DNA of 25,685 nt from a bacterium (GCA_022616085.1 JAKEFN010000085.1:1-25685), one strand, 5' to 3'; numbered from the stretch's first letter, positions 1 to 7,860 are shown. Notes: a model not told the origin generated them from the letters alone. A program made the numbers and translations.

Positions 1-23
1 CATTATTTATAGAGAATGTCAAA

Positions 24-53
24 CAAAAAAACCGGACATTTTTATATCCGGAT
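24..53 (-). terminator. Rho-independent terminator of the SPFH gene
   Basis: On the minus strand a hairpin with stem CCGGA/TCCGG (plus positions 32-36 and 47-51) is followed by a run of seven T. It lies 14 bases past the stop codon of the SPFH gene, which is where an intrinsic terminator is expected. Confidence 0.75.
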
Positions 54-66
54 GGTCTTATACAAA

Positions 67-1452
67 TTAACTTTTTGACGACGGGTCGGCAGATTCAACA
101 CTGGTTGTCTCGGTCTCGCCTTCAACAATTACGGGTTCGTCATGAACGCCGAGTTTCCCAAGGACGACTTTGCCAAGCGGCATCTGCGCGAATGCTTCCA
201 CCATGGCGCCAAGGTCTGTCCCGCCTGTTGAGCTAAACAAATCCATGACGCTCCGCACCCCGTCAACCGGTTTTGCCGTGTTAGCAATAACCTTAATCTG
301 TGCGACCTGCAAGGCCTTTGCTTGTTCGCCGCCGACGACGATATAGGCCTTAATGCCCTCAATCATTGCGAGATACTGCTGGTAACCGGCATTGGATCCG
401 ATCTCCTTTGCTAGCTCAATCTGCGCCTGCACCGGAGCAAGCTGCATCGCCTTCTCGGCGTCAGCTTTTGCATTACCGAGAAATCTTATACCCTCGGCCT
501 CTCTCTGTTTCTCCGTAAGCATACCGTCCGCTTTGATGACGCGGGTCTGCTTGTCCTGCTCAGCGGCAACAACCTGCTGATCCTTTGTGATCTCGGCTTG
601 CCGTACTTGCTCTACACGTTTTACCGCCATATCGCGTTCCCGTGTCTCTTTTTGTTGAACCAAAACCTCCTGTTGAGACTGTTGCTGTGCGATACCGACC
701 GCTTGTTCTTTTGCCGCGGTGCGCTGTCCCACAATTTGTTCCGCCTCTTGACGCCTCACGTCAACAGCCTGCTTTGCTTCAATTTCAGCCGTTTCAGCCG
801 ACTTCATGTTCGCCGCAACCGTGCTTCGGCTTTCCATCTCAATGTGAGATGTTTTTTTCGCCATAATATTCACGATTACATGACTTCCGTGTGTATCGCG
901 AATATCCATGAGCTCCATGGACTTGACCGATCCAACACCCCACTCCTCAAGCTGTTCGCGAACCTCGTTCGTAAACTGTTCTCCGAATTTGGCGCGTTCC
1001 AACATGATTTGGTCAATTACATCAGACGCAAGGACCTTACGGACCGCGCCCTGGACGATTTGCATAAGCTGGTTTTCCAGTTCAGCCGTATTTTCCACTC
1101 TTTGCGCCGCAATATCCGTGTTAATGATTCGGAAGAAGGCGGTCACATCTACCATAAACGGCACGCGATCGCGATCATACGCTTCATATCCCTTGAGCGA
1201 CAAGTCAAAGTTGCTCACCGGCAACTTGATTACTGTAACGCCGAAGTACGGAATCCAGCTCGGCCATTGGTAGTAAACGTTTCCTGAACCTTGATTGGTC
1301 CCAAACGAAATAGTCTTCCGCTTGTATTGCACGATATGGACCATATTGGTCGGGACCACGCGGCGATAAAATACAGCCGCAAACAAGACAAGAATGGCTA
1401 GAACAACAAAAAACGGAACGGCAAACTTCAAAAGAGCAATTATAAAGCCCAT
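67..1452 (-). CDS. SPFH/Band 7 (flotillin-like) membrane protein
   Basis: 461 aa. An N-terminal hydrophobic segment (about residues 5-28) is followed by an SPFH/Band 7 region (about 30-220) and a long Ala/Glu/Gln/Lys-rich stretch (about 200-345) predicted to be coiled coil. It ends in a short Gly/hydrophobic segment and an acidic Ser-rich tail. This is the flotillin layout, and length fits the family. Flotillins oligomerise on the inner face of the membrane and organise membrane microdomains; that role is inferred from the family, and no partner gene (such as NfeD) is next to it. The ATG start is supported by AGGAGG five bases upstream and by a TTGACG-16-TATTAT promoter. It appears to be transcribed alone, between its own terminator and that of the upstream synthetase gene. 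Confidence 0.85.
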   Translation of the reverse strand: MGFIIALLKFAVPFFVVLAILVLFAAVFYRRVVPTNMVHIVQYKRKTISFGTNQGSGNVYYQWPSWIPYFGVTVIKLPVSNFDLSLKGYEAYDRDRVPFMVDVTAFFRIINTDIAAQRVENTAELENQLMQIVQGAVRKVLASDVIDQIMLERAKFGEQFTNEVREQLEEWGVGSVKSMELMDIRDTHGSHVIVNIMAKKTSHIEMESRSTVAANMKSAETAEIEAKQAVDVRRQEAEQIVGQRTAAKEQAVGIAQQQSQQEVLVQQKETRERDMAVKRVEQVRQAEITKDQQVVAAEQDKQTRVIKADGMLTEKQREAEGIRFLGNAKADAEKAMQLAPVQAQIELAKEIGSNAGYQQYLAMIEGIKAYIVVGGEQAKALQVAQIKVIANTAKPVDGVRSVMDLFSSTGGTDLGAMVEAFAQMPLGKVVLGKLGVHDEPVIVEGETETTSVESADPSSKS

Positions 1453-1494
1453 AATTTCCTCCTATCAAGGAATACACCTTCCTCAGCGAAATAT

Positions 1495-1522
1495 ATAATA
1501 TACAAAATATAATATTCGTCAA
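1495..1522 (-). promoter_or_regulatory. Promoter of the SPFH gene
   Basis: On the minus strand, TTGACG (plus 1517-1522), a 16-base spacer and TATTAT (plus 1495-1500) lie about 42 bases upstream of the ATG. The -35 box starts almost directly after the T-run of the preceding gene's terminator. Confidence 0.6.
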
Positions 1523-1528
1523 GCGACA

Positions 1529-1553
1529 AAAAAACCCGAGCGCGTGCCCGGGT
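1529..1553 (-). terminator. Terminator of the acyl-CoA synthetase gene
   Basis: On the minus strand a GC-rich hairpin with outer stem ACCCG/CGGGT (plus 1534-1538 and 1549-1553) and a possible GC inner pairing is followed by a T-run. It lies about 16 bases beyond the stop codon at 1569. Confidence 0.75.
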
Positions 1554-1568
1554 GTTTAATTGTATGTA

Positions 1569-3353
1569 TCATTCTTTTTCTTTCTTTTTTCTTTCAAGGA
1601 TTTCCATGTGATGCTTCGCGGCTTGAATATCACGGTAAAATTGCTTAACTTTCCGTTTGAGAACCTTCCCCATGGGATCCACCCATTCGGCAAACGTCTT
1701 GAGAGGAACAATATATACTTCGCGCGGGCGCCAAAGGTGATTCGGGTACTCAAGGCGCATGACGTCTTGAGACAATTTCTCCACCGATTCATCCAAAGTT
1801 TTATCTGATGGGACAGCAAACAAAACGAGTGCTTCGCCACGCTTCGGGTCGGGAACGCCCGCGACGGCGCACTTCGAGGCCAAGCCCGTGCCGATGACGA
1901 ACTCCTCGACTTGCCGCGGATAGACGTTTTCGGAAAAAATTTTCGCCATGTCTTTCTTACGGTCGGTAATATAGAGAAATCCATCCTCGTCCATGCGCCC
2001 GATATCGCCGGTATAAAGTTTCCCGTTGCGAAGAACTTCCTTCGAAGCTTCTTCGTTTCGGAAGTATCCCTGCATGACCGACTCGCCCGACACGACAATC
2101 TCCCCTTCCTCGTTCACGCCGCGCGGCAGGCCGGTATCAACATCAGTTATTTCAACCGTGATCCCGGGAATTGGTCTCCCGACGCTCCCCTGCTTGTTTT
2201 CATCGGGAAGAAGCACGGACACAACGGGTGAATTTTCGGAGAGGCCGTAACCGCCGCCGACTTTCGCATTTGTTTTTTGTTCAAATGTTTCTTTGGCGGA
2301 TGGATCAAGCGGGCCCGCGCCGTAAAAGCAGAACCGAAGCGATGACAGATTATATTTGGAAGGATCCGCCGCCGCGAGAGCGACAAAAATCGCATTGACT
2401 CCCGGAAGAATCGCGATTTTTTCATGCTCTATTTTCCGGAATATTTCTTTGGCATCTATCCGCTTCTGCAAAACATGGAGAACAAATTTTCCATGAAGCG
2501 ATAAAAGCGTCAGATTCATGCAGAAAATCCCGAACGAATGATAGAGCGGGAGGATCCCTAACACCGCATCGCCTTCCTTCAGATAATCGCGGAGGTGTTC
2601 CCTGCATGCCAATATGTTTTCAATGACATTTCGATGGGTGAGCATGGCACCCTTCCGCGTTCCGGTCGTACCGCCCGTGAATTGGATTTGGGCGATGCTA
2701 TCGGGATTGGCTTTCATCGCGCCGCTCACATGCGGGTTATTCTCCTTGAGAAGATGCGCCGTAGTAAGCACGGCATGATTATCGCCCCATTCTTCCTTTA
2801 CCGTAACATGCCTCCCGTGCATAAGAGCAAAGGCGGGATATACCACCTTCTTCCACACAGGAAGCGTTTCAGAGGGGCTTGTCACCAAAATGACTTTTCC
2901 AGAAAGATCTCGCTCCTCCATTTGAGCAACAAGCGGATACAAAAAGTCCGCGACAACAATGACCTCGAAGTCAGCAACTCTAAGCTCATCGCGCATCTCG
3001 GGGGGAAGATCTATTTTATTGACCTTCGTTCCTGAACGCAAAGCAGAAAAAATGCTTGTGAGGCTTATGGCGACCGGTATGCACCCAAGCTGAAGCGCTC
3101 CGTAATACGCAAAGACAAACTGCGGGATGTTCGGCATAAGGATCGCAATCCGCGTGCCGGAAATCGCCCCTTTTTCCCGCTTCCGCTCGAATGACTTCCG
3201 CAAAACGGATTCAAGCATATTTTTATACTTTTCCACCTCCTTCCAAAGCTCTTGATACGAAAACGTATGCCCTTCAAACTCCAAAGCGGGAGCATGGGGG
3301 TTCTTCTTCACCGCCTCTTCAAGCAAAACCGGAATGGTAAGATTATTATTCAA
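1569..3353 (-). CDS. Long-chain acyl-CoA synthetase (AMP-forming, FadD-like)
   Basis: 594 aa from a TTG start. The open frame extends further upstream, but that part lies antisense to the next gene. The TTG at 3353 has GGAGG seven bases before it, and the protein then begins at the usual place for the family. Motifs of the adenylate-forming superfamily are all present: the phosphate-binding loop TGGTTGTRKG (226-235), YGLSE (369-373), YTGD (447-450), DRKKD (464-468), and the C-terminal catalytic lysine in PMGK (K563). The predicted reaction is fatty acid + ATP + CoA to acyl-CoA via acyl-AMP. The exact substrate cannot be read from sequence. A Lys/Glu-rich tail ends the protein. It is divergent from the ETHE1-like gene, and no beta-oxidation genes are nearby. 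Confidence 0.88.
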   Translation of the reverse strand: MNNNLTIPVLLEEAVKKNPHAPALEFEGHTFSYQELWKEVEKYKNMLESVLRKSFERKREKGAISGTRIAILMPNIPQFVFAYYGALQLGCIPVAISLTSIFSALRSGTKVNKIDLPPEMRDELRVADFEVIVVADFLYPLVAQMEERDLSGKVILVTSPSETLPVWKKVVYPAFALMHGRHVTVKEEWGDNHAVLTTAHLLKENNPHVSGAMKANPDSIAQIQFTGGTTGTRKGAMLTHRNVIENILACREHLRDYLKEGDAVLGILPLYHSFGIFCMNLTLLSLHGKFVLHVLQKRIDAKEIFRKIEHEKIAILPGVNAIFVALAAADPSKYNLSSLRFCFYGAGPLDPSAKETFEQKTNAKVGGGYGLSENSPVVSVLLPDENKQGSVGRPIPGITVEITDVDTGLPRGVNEEGEIVVSGESVMQGYFRNEEASKEVLRNGKLYTGDIGRMDEDGFLYITDRKKDMAKIFSENVYPRQVEEFVIGTGLASKCAVAGVPDPKRGEALVLFAVPSDKTLDESVEKLSQDVMRLEYPNHLWRPREVYIVPLKTFAEWVDPMGKVLKRKVKQFYRDIQAAKHHMEILERKKKEKE

Positions 3354-3405
3354 TGATCTGCCTCCTCGTTTCTCACTGACTTCCGCGACAATAACACATA
3401 TTTGG

Positions 3406-3423
3406 AAAAAAGTATACTTTTTT
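3406..3423. promoter_or_regulatory. 18-bp perfect palindrome, candidate operator
   Basis: Six A, GTATAC, six T form an exact two-fold symmetric 18-mer between two divergent genes. Its right end overlaps the first two bases of the TTGACA -35 box at 3422-3427. A binding site for a dimeric regulator is a reasonable inference; the A/T-rich composition makes coincidence possible. Confidence 0.4.
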
Positions 3424-3450
3424 GACACAAGAGCGAGCCGAACGTATGAT
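3422..3450 (+). promoter_or_regulatory. Sigma70-type promoter of the ETHE1-like gene
   Basis: Consensus TTGACA (3422-3427), a 17-base spacer and TATGAT (3445-3450). The predicted transcription start is near 3457, only about 5 bases before the first possible ATG (3462) and about 20 before the second (3477). Confidence 0.75.
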
Positions 3451-3461
3451 ACTATGGGTAT

Positions 3462-4151
3462 ATGGTGGAAAATGAGATGAACAAAATTGAAATCAAGCAA
3501 TTTCGCTCTGGAGAGGGATGCCTCTCGTATATCGTCTATTCGCCGGAAACGAAGGAAGCCGCCGCGATTGATATTACACGGGGAATCGGAGAGGACGTAA
3601 CCGCATTTCTCGCGGAACAGAAGCTCTCGCTCATATATATCTTTGAAACCCATACGCATGCGGATCATTTTTCGTTCGCCCGCGAGCTCCAAGAAAAAAC
3701 CGGCGCGAAAATATATATGTACGAAAAAGCGGGAAGCAGGGCAAAAGATATGGCGCTCAAAGGAGGCGAAGAACTTCCGCTTGGAAATACCGCTATCAAA
3801 ATCTTGCATACGCCCGGCCATGCGCCGGACGCGATAACGCTTTTTGTTGATGGTTCCGTCTTTACTGGCGATACCATTCTTATCGGCGGAACCGGCCGAA
3901 CAGATCTCGCGGGCGGAAATAGCCTTGAACTCTACACAAGCATTCGAAAAATTCTTGAAATATGCCCCGACGAAACAACCATCTACCCGGGCCATGATTA
4001 CAAAGGACGCGTCTCATCCGTAATCGAAGAGGAAAAAAAGAATAATCCGCGCCTGCCTCTCTCGGAAGACGAATTCGTGCGTCTTATGGACGCATATCGC
4101 CCCCCTCTTCCGAAATTATTTGATGAAGCTATAAAAGAAAATACCCGTTAA
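3462..4151 (+). CDS. Metallo-beta-lactamase fold hydrolase, ETHE1/persulfide dioxygenase-like
   Basis: 229 aa. Metal-binding motifs are THTHADH (63-69), HTPGH (116-120), FTGD with D137, and PGH with H178. The segment GTGRTDLAGGNS (143-154) resembles the GRTDFQ signature of ETHE1-type persulfide dioxygenases, which oxidise glutathione or low-molecular-weight persulfide with mononuclear iron. Glyoxalase II-like thioesterase activity is the alternative. No rhodanese or sulfur gene is adjacent. Two starts are possible: ATG 3462 would be nearly leaderless from the consensus promoter, while ATG 3477 (224 aa, beginning MNKIEIK) has only a weak GGTGG upstream. Conservation favours a beginning near the second one. 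Divergent from the acyl-CoA synthetase. Confidence 0.8.
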   Translation: MVENEMNKIEIKQFRSGEGCLSYIVYSPETKEAAAIDITRGIGEDVTAFLAEQKLSLIYIFETHTHADHFSFARELQEKTGAKIYMYEKAGSRAKDMALKGGEELPLGNTAIKILHTPGHAPDAITLFVDGSVFTGDTILIGGTGRTDLAGGNSLELYTSIRKILEICPDETTIYPGHDYKGRVSSVIEEEKKNNPRLPLSEDEFVRLMDAYRPPLPKLFDEAIKENTR

Positions 4152-4153
4152 AC

Positions 4154-4181
4154 TTGACAAAAAATATATAAACGGTATTCT
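4154..4181 (+). promoter_or_regulatory. Promoter of the 102-aa hypothetical gene
   Basis: TTGACA (4154-4159), a 16-base spacer and TATTCT (4176-4181), starting two bases after the stop codon of the preceding gene. The downstream small gene therefore has its own promoter. Confidence 0.6.
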
Positions 4182-4212
4182 AGAAAAGAATTTTATAAAT
4201 GAGGGCGCGTTA

Positions 4213-4521
4213 ATGGAAGCAACGGGGGAAGACCCTGACGAACCAGACTCTCTGCAGATAATAAGATATCGAATCTATACCATCGGCGGAATCGATATGT
4301 TCGCCGATCGAATTATTTTTGGATGCGCGGGACAGTGCGTCCTGCCGTTCCCGAATCACGGGACAAATCCTATGTATAAAAAAGGAAATATATTTTATGC
4401 ATGGGACGAGGAAGTGTCGCTCCTCACCCTGATCGGATTAAAATCAGACGAGGAGAAAATCCTTAAGATAATAATTCGCCTCCGCGAGGCGAACATGATA
4501 AGAAAAGAAGAAAATTTCTGA
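4213..4521 (+). CDS. Hypothetical protein, 102 aa
   Basis: Not recognised. The protein has an acidic N-terminus (EDPDEPD), a central Gly/hydrophobic part with two cysteines in CAGQC, and a Lys/Glu-rich helical C-terminus. No signal peptide or membrane segment is seen. The gene is supported by its own TTGACA-16-TATTCT promoter, a weak GAGG upstream of the ATG, coding-like codon use and a strong terminator right at its stop codon. A complete single-gene unit this small suggests a genuine, possibly lineage-specific protein. The CxxxxC spacing gives no confident function. Confidence 0.6.
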   Translation: MEATGEDPDEPDSLQIIRYRIYTIGGIDMFADRIIFGCAGQCVLPFPNHGTNPMYKKGNIFYAWDEEVSLLTLIGLKSDEEKILKIIIRLREANMIRKEENF

Positions 4522-4545
4522 CCGCGCCTAGCCGCGGTTTTTTTT
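4521..4545 (+). terminator. Terminator of the 102-aa gene
   Basis: Stem ACCGCG/CGCGGT followed by eight T, starting at the last base of the TGA stop codon. The last T of the run is also the first base of the inverted-repeat element that follows. Confidence 0.85.
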
Positions 4546-4666
4546 AGGACTTATGCGTTTGGATGAGATGCGCGAAGCGACCGAGCACCGAACCGAAACG
4601 TATCATGATATTGTGAGGGAGGAGCGTAGGGAGCGACAAAGCAGGTCGCCAAACGCATAAGTCCTA
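4545..4666. repeat. 122-bp symmetric inverted-repeat element
   Basis: Perfect 18-bp terminal inverted repeats (4545-4562 and 4649-4666, TAGGACTTATGCGTTTGG and complement) flank a 86-base interior. A perfect 10-bp palindrome TATCATGATA sits at 4601-4610. The centre of the palindrome and the centre of the whole element are the same point (4605.5). The interior arms are only partly complementary, with an alternative GCGACC/GGTCGC pairing. It fills the space between two convergent genes, and the right end supplies the TAG stop of msrB. It could be a miniature transposable element, a structured RNA or a bidirectional terminator. No target-site duplication is obvious. Confidence 0.6.
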
Positions 4667-5041
4667 CTTTTCAAAACAAAGCGATGCCGAGTTTATGCAA
4701 TATCGCTTTCCTCCCGCGTCTTTCGGCCCGTCGTCAAAGACATGCCCCAGATGAGCCCCGCACTTCTTGCATGACACCTCGATACGCTCCATACCGAAGG
4801 AACGATCAGACGTAAGCGTCACATTCTCGCGGTTTGCCGGTCCCGTGAACGACGGCCACCCCGTGCCGGAATCAAATTTTGTATCCGAGGAGAAAAGCAT
4901 CGCCCCGCACGCGCGGCACATATAGCTCCCTTTCTCGTGCATATTCCAATACTTTCCGCTAAATGGCGTCTCCGTCCCTTTTTCTCTGATTATATGATGC
5001 TCCTGCCGTGTGAGTTCTGCGCCGGTTTTCTCGTCTTTCAT
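4664..5041 (-). CDS. msrB: Peptide-methionine (R)-S-oxide reductase MsrB
   Basis: 125 aa. It reduces methionine-R-sulfoxide in oxidised proteins. The structural zinc is bound by two CxxC pairs (C42/C45 and C91/C94). The GWPSF motif is at 61-65, and the catalytic cysteine C115 lies in RYCINS. The open frame extends 27 codons upstream, but ATG 5041 (MKDEKTG) gives the usual length and start of the family. The upstream extension would run into the pstB promoter region. No Shine-Dalgarno sequence is seen. The TAG stop codon lies within the right arm of the 122-bp inverted-repeat element. Stand-alone MsrB without fused MsrA; likely role in oxidative-damage repair. Confidence 0.93.
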   Translation of the reverse strand: MKDEKTGAELTRQEHHIIREKGTETPFSGKYWNMHEKGSYMCRACGAMLFSSDTKFDSGTGWPSFTGPANRENVTLTSDRSFGMERIEVSCKKCGAHLGHVFDDGPKDAGGKRYCINSASLCFEK

Positions 5042-5070
5042 AATTAAAAAATAACATATATCCACGCGCG

Positions 5071-5098
5071 TTGACAACACAACTGAATAATGTAGATT
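5071..5098 (+). promoter_or_regulatory. Candidate promoter of the pstB operon
   Basis: TTGACA (5071-5076), a 16-base spacer and TAGATT (5093-5098), about 38 bases before the GTG start. The -35 is consensus and the -10 is weaker. No convincing Pho box was recognised. The msrB promoter must lie in the same 95-base divergent gap. Confidence 0.45.
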
Positions 5099-5136
5099 CA
5101 ATTCAGACATGAGACCCCACATTTCGGAGAAACGCC

Positions 5137-5910
5137 GTGCGGAAACGCGAAACGATAATCTCCATCCGGAATCTCTCCATCTGGTTCGGCAAGAAGCAGG
5201 CGCTCAATAATGTTTCGCTTGACCTCTACGATAAGGAAATCACGGCGATCATCGGCGCATCGGGATGCGGCAAAAGCACGCTCCTGCGGTCACTCAACCG
5301 CATGATTGACGAAACTGCCGGCGTGCGGATCAGGAAGGAGGGCGAAATATTTTTCGGCGGCGAAGATATCATGCGGAAAAAAGATGATATTGAGAGCATT
5401 CGCGCGAGAATTGGGATGGTGTTCCAAAAGCCGAATCCGTTCCAGAAGTCAATGTATGACAATGTGGCGTGGGTTCTCAAAATGCACCGCTTCGGAGAAA
5501 CGAAAAGAGAGCTTGATCCGCTTGTCGAAAGGGCGCTCAAAGAAGCAGGTCTTTTTAACGAGATCAAAGATCGGCTTCACGAGAACGCCTATACGCTTTC
5601 GGGCGGACAACAGCAGAGGCTCTGCATTGCCCGCGCAATTGCGGTGAAGCCCGAGGCGCTTCTCATGGATGAGCCGTGCTCGGCGCTTGACCCCATTGCA
5701 ACCGCGCACATTGAGGATCTCATACAAAAGCTTAAAAAAGAGATGGCTGTCATCATTGTAACGCACAACATCGCGCAAGCGGCGCGTCTGTCGGACAGGC
5801 TTGTCTTCATGCATTTCGGAGAGATCATTGAAAAAGGGAGGACAAAGAAAATATTCAGCAACCCAAAAGATAGCCGCACTCAGGGATACATTACAGGACG
5901 ATTTGGATGA
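5137..5910 (+). CDS. pstB: Phosphate ABC transporter ATP-binding protein PstB
   Basis: 257 aa. ATPase subunit of the high-affinity phosphate importer. Walker A GASGCGKST (40-48), Q-loop Q97 in the FQKPNPF segment typical of PstB, ABC signature LSGGQ (154-158), Walker B LLMDEP (175-180) and H-loop H210 are all intact. Length is normal. The GTG start is chosen because GGAGA lies six bases upstream. The gene is the first of a pstB-phoU-secreted protein operon; the 16-base gap to phoU holds its ribosome binding site. The binding protein PstS and permeases PstC/PstA are not in the window and must be elsewhere if the transporter works. Confidence 0.93.
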   Translation: MRKRETIISIRNLSIWFGKKQALNNVSLDLYDKEITAIIGASGCGKSTLLRSLNRMIDETAGVRIRKEGEIFFGGEDIMRKKDDIESIRARIGMVFQKPNPFQKSMYDNVAWVLKMHRFGETKRELDPLVERALKEAGLFNEIKDRLHENAYTLSGGQQQRLCIARAIAVKPEALLMDEPCSALDPIATAHIEDLIQKLKKEMAVIIVTHNIAQAARLSDRLVFMHFGEIIEKGRTKKIFSNPKDSRTQGYITGRFG

Positions 5911-5926
5911 CGAGGAAAGGAGGAAC

Positions 5927-6577
5927 ATGAAAAGATTAGATCATGTGATTGATGAGATTTCCAAGGACATAAGCGCCCTTCATAGATTGGTCGCAGATGC
6001 GGTCGAAATGAGCGTTGTTGCGATCATGGAAAAAAATACGGATATTGCGCGAACTCTGAAGGCGGGAGACTCGAAAATAAACGAACTGACCGGAAAAATT
6101 TTTCACAACTGCCTCGCGGCATTTGTCCTGTTTGCACCGAAGGCGCGCGATGCGCATTTCATCTATTCAGCGGGATTTGTCGCCTTGGATGAATTGGAAC
6201 GCATCGCGGACTATGCAAAAGGCACCGCAAAGCAGGCAAAAACTCTTCCGGCTCTTCATGGGGATCCGGCCAATAATGAGATTGCCTCAAAAATCCATGC
6301 CATGCACGAATTATGCGCGGATATGCTTAAGAGGGCGGTAGAAAGCTATCTTGCAAACGATATCGCGGTGGCGCAGGAAGTTGTCGTGGCCGACAGCGCG
6401 GTTGATAATCTTGTCGAGGAATTCAATGCGTCGGTCATAGACAACTGCGCGCATCTTTCTACGCGGGAAAAAGTTGATCTTATCAAAATATCCCATAATT
6501 TCGAACGTATAGCCGACCGCGCCACGAATGTAGCGGAAAAAACAGTCTTTGATGTCACAAGCAAACTTACCATTTAA
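5927..6577 (+). CDS. phoU: PhoU-family phosphate signalling protein
   Basis: 216 aa from the ATG preceded by AAAGGAGG. The longer open frame, overlapping pstB by about 110 bases, is rejected. The protein is all helical with two repeated PhoU-type halves: an N-terminal half with acidic motifs around EISKDISALHRLV, and a C-terminal half ending with the characteristic HNFERIADRATNVAE segment (metal-binding E/D residues). PhoU links Pst transport to the phosphate two-component system and restrains uptake. Direct coupling to pstB supports the assignment. No PhoR/PhoB pair is in the window. Confidence 0.88.
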   Translation: MKRLDHVIDEISKDISALHRLVADAVEMSVVAIMEKNTDIARTLKAGDSKINELTGKIFHNCLAAFVLFAPKARDAHFIYSAGFVALDELERIADYAKGTAKQAKTLPALHGDPANNEIASKIHAMHELCADMLKRAVESYLANDIAVAQEVVVADSAVDNLVEEFNASVIDNCAHLSTREKVDLIKISHNFERIADRATNVAEKTVFDVTSKLTI

Positions 6578-6595
6578 TTCAGGAGGACAAAACCC

Positions 6596-6967
6596 ATGAA
6601 AATCAGCGCGACCTTTGCCGCCTTATTCATTTTGTTTTTCGCATTGAACACCCGCGCCGCGGGGACAGAAGTATTCTATTGCACGGATAAGGCGAGCTCG
6701 CTCCGGCTCGTAGAGCATGCAATCAATGCAAAAGACGAAAAAAGCATTGAATTGTTTGAGGAGTTAAAGGATGACTTTGCCAAACAAGGAATATGTAAGA
6801 CCGGGGTCATCAATTTTAAAAAATCGAGTGGGGCTTCGGAGTTCCCCGTCGAAATCAAAGAAAACGGCGAGCTTATAGGTACATTAGTGTACCTTGTCGT
6901 AGAAATTGAAACAACTGAGGGAAATACCCTCTATGTGTTTGGAGAGTCGTATAAACCCGCAGAATAA
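6596..6967 (+). CDS. Small secreted hypothetical protein
   Basis: 123 aa. A signal peptide is clear: a lysine near the N-terminus, a hydrophobic core (about 4-17) and a likely signal peptidase I site after the ARA/AA around residues 21-22. The mature part is about 100 residues with two cysteines (C29 and C67) that could form a disulfide outside the membrane, and a beta-rich C-terminal half. No family recognised. AGGAGG nine bases before the ATG and an 18-base gap to phoU place it third in the pstB-phoU operon, followed by a terminator. A link to phosphate is suggested only by position. Confidence 0.72.
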   Translation: MKISATFAALFILFFALNTRAAGTEVFYCTDKASSLRLVEHAINAKDEKSIELFEELKDDFAKQGICKTGVINFKKSSGASEFPVEIKENGELIGTLVYLVVEIETTEGNTLYVFGESYKPAE

Positions 6968-6980
6968 TCGATCTTTCGAA

Positions 6981-7004
6981 GCCGCCCACCAAAGCGGCTT
7001 TTTT
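6981..7004 (+). terminator. Terminator of the pstB-phoU operon
   Basis: Stem GCCGC/GCGGC (6981-6985 and 6994-6998) with an eight-base loop, then six T. It ends the plus-strand operon just before the stop codon of the convergent ComEC-like gene. Confidence 0.8.
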
Positions 7005-7860
7005 ATTGCCGTAGGCGAATATTCGCCCCATCGCTTTCCATAATAATTGTCCCCTCTTCATATGTGCCGAGAACGGGAATAGAGAGCGCGGCGAGCGCAT
7101 CTATAACTTCTTTATGGGGATGGCCGTAACGATTATCCTTCCCCGCCGATATAATCGCATAATCCGGGGAAACAGCCGCGAGAAATGCCTCGTCTGACGA
7201 AGTTTTTGAGCCATGATGCCCCACCTTAAGCACGTCAGAATCGAGAGAATCGTGATCTATGCCCAAAAGGTAACGTTCGATTTTTTCCGGCGAATCGCCG
7301 GTAAAAAGAAACGACGTGTCGCCATAGGTAAGCCGCGCGACAATGGAAGCATCGTTTGTTTCCAGGCCTCTCGGATCATGGTCGGGAAAAAGGATATCGA
7401 TATACGCTCCTCCGCCGAGATTGATTCGGTCTCCGCGCCGGACTTCATATGCTTGCGCGTTCTCACTTTGGACAGACGAAACAAGCGCTTCCGCCGCGCC
7501 GGTTTCTCCCGCGATGCCTGGCTCAAAAAAGCTCGCGATGTCGAATCGTTCAAATACCTCGGGAAATCCGCCGATATGATCTTCGTCCGGATGAGTTGCA
7601 ATAACAACGTCTATGGATCGGTCGTAGAACGGCATGACATTACCGAGCTCCTTCAAAACCGCCGTTCCTTTTCCCCCGTCAATAAGCATCTGATTTCCAC
7701 TCGGGGATTCAATGAAAATCGCATCTCCTTGGCCGACATCAAGAAAGGCGACGGTCATTTCCGTCTTTTCTGCCTGAATGACCGCATGCCAAATCAGACC
7801 GTTCCCGATGATAAGCGCAAAGAGCGCAACAAGGCGTATATGATTGCGGGCTGATTGCAT
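7003..7860 (-). CDS. ComEC/Rec2-like metallo-beta-lactamase protein, membrane anchored
   Basis: 285 aa. One N-terminal hydrophobic segment (about 9-29) is followed by a metallo-beta-lactamase domain with DVGQGDA (41-47), THPDEDH (H90, D92, D94, H95), TGD and GHHGSKTS. These are the signatures of the C-terminal domain of the DNA-uptake channel ComEC, here without the competence membrane domain. Such stand-alone proteins are common; their substrate (nucleic acid or other phosphodiester) is unproven. The start MQSARNH is chosen because upstream codons lie in the palindromic repeat. There is no Shine-Dalgarno sequence; a TATATT lies six bases before the ATG, so translation may be leaderless or nearly so. 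Confidence 0.78.
   Translation of the reverse strand: MQSARNHIRLVALFALIIGNGLIWHAVIQAEKTEMTVAFLDVGQGDAIFIESPSGNQMLIDGGKGTAVLKELGNVMPFYDRSIDVVIATHPDEDHIGGFPEVFERFDIASFFEPGIAGETGAAEALVSSVQSENAQAYEVRRGDRINLGGGAYIDILFPDHDPRGLETNDASIVARLTYGDTSFLFTGDSPEKIERYLLGIDHDSLDSDVLKVGHHGSKTSSDEAFLAAVSPDYAIISAGKDNRYGHPHKEVIDALAALSIPVLGTYEEGTIIMESDGANIRLRQ

Noticed and set aside
598..1287. 229-codon open frame on the plus strand within the SPFH gene
   Set aside because: It is antisense to a well-supported gene, has no ribosome binding site or family signal, and its composition is that of a shadow frame.
3354..3995. Upstream extension of the acyl-CoA synthetase frame (214 codons)
   Set aside because: It is antisense to the ETHE1-like gene. 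The TTG at 3353 has a proper ribosome binding site and the family N-terminus.
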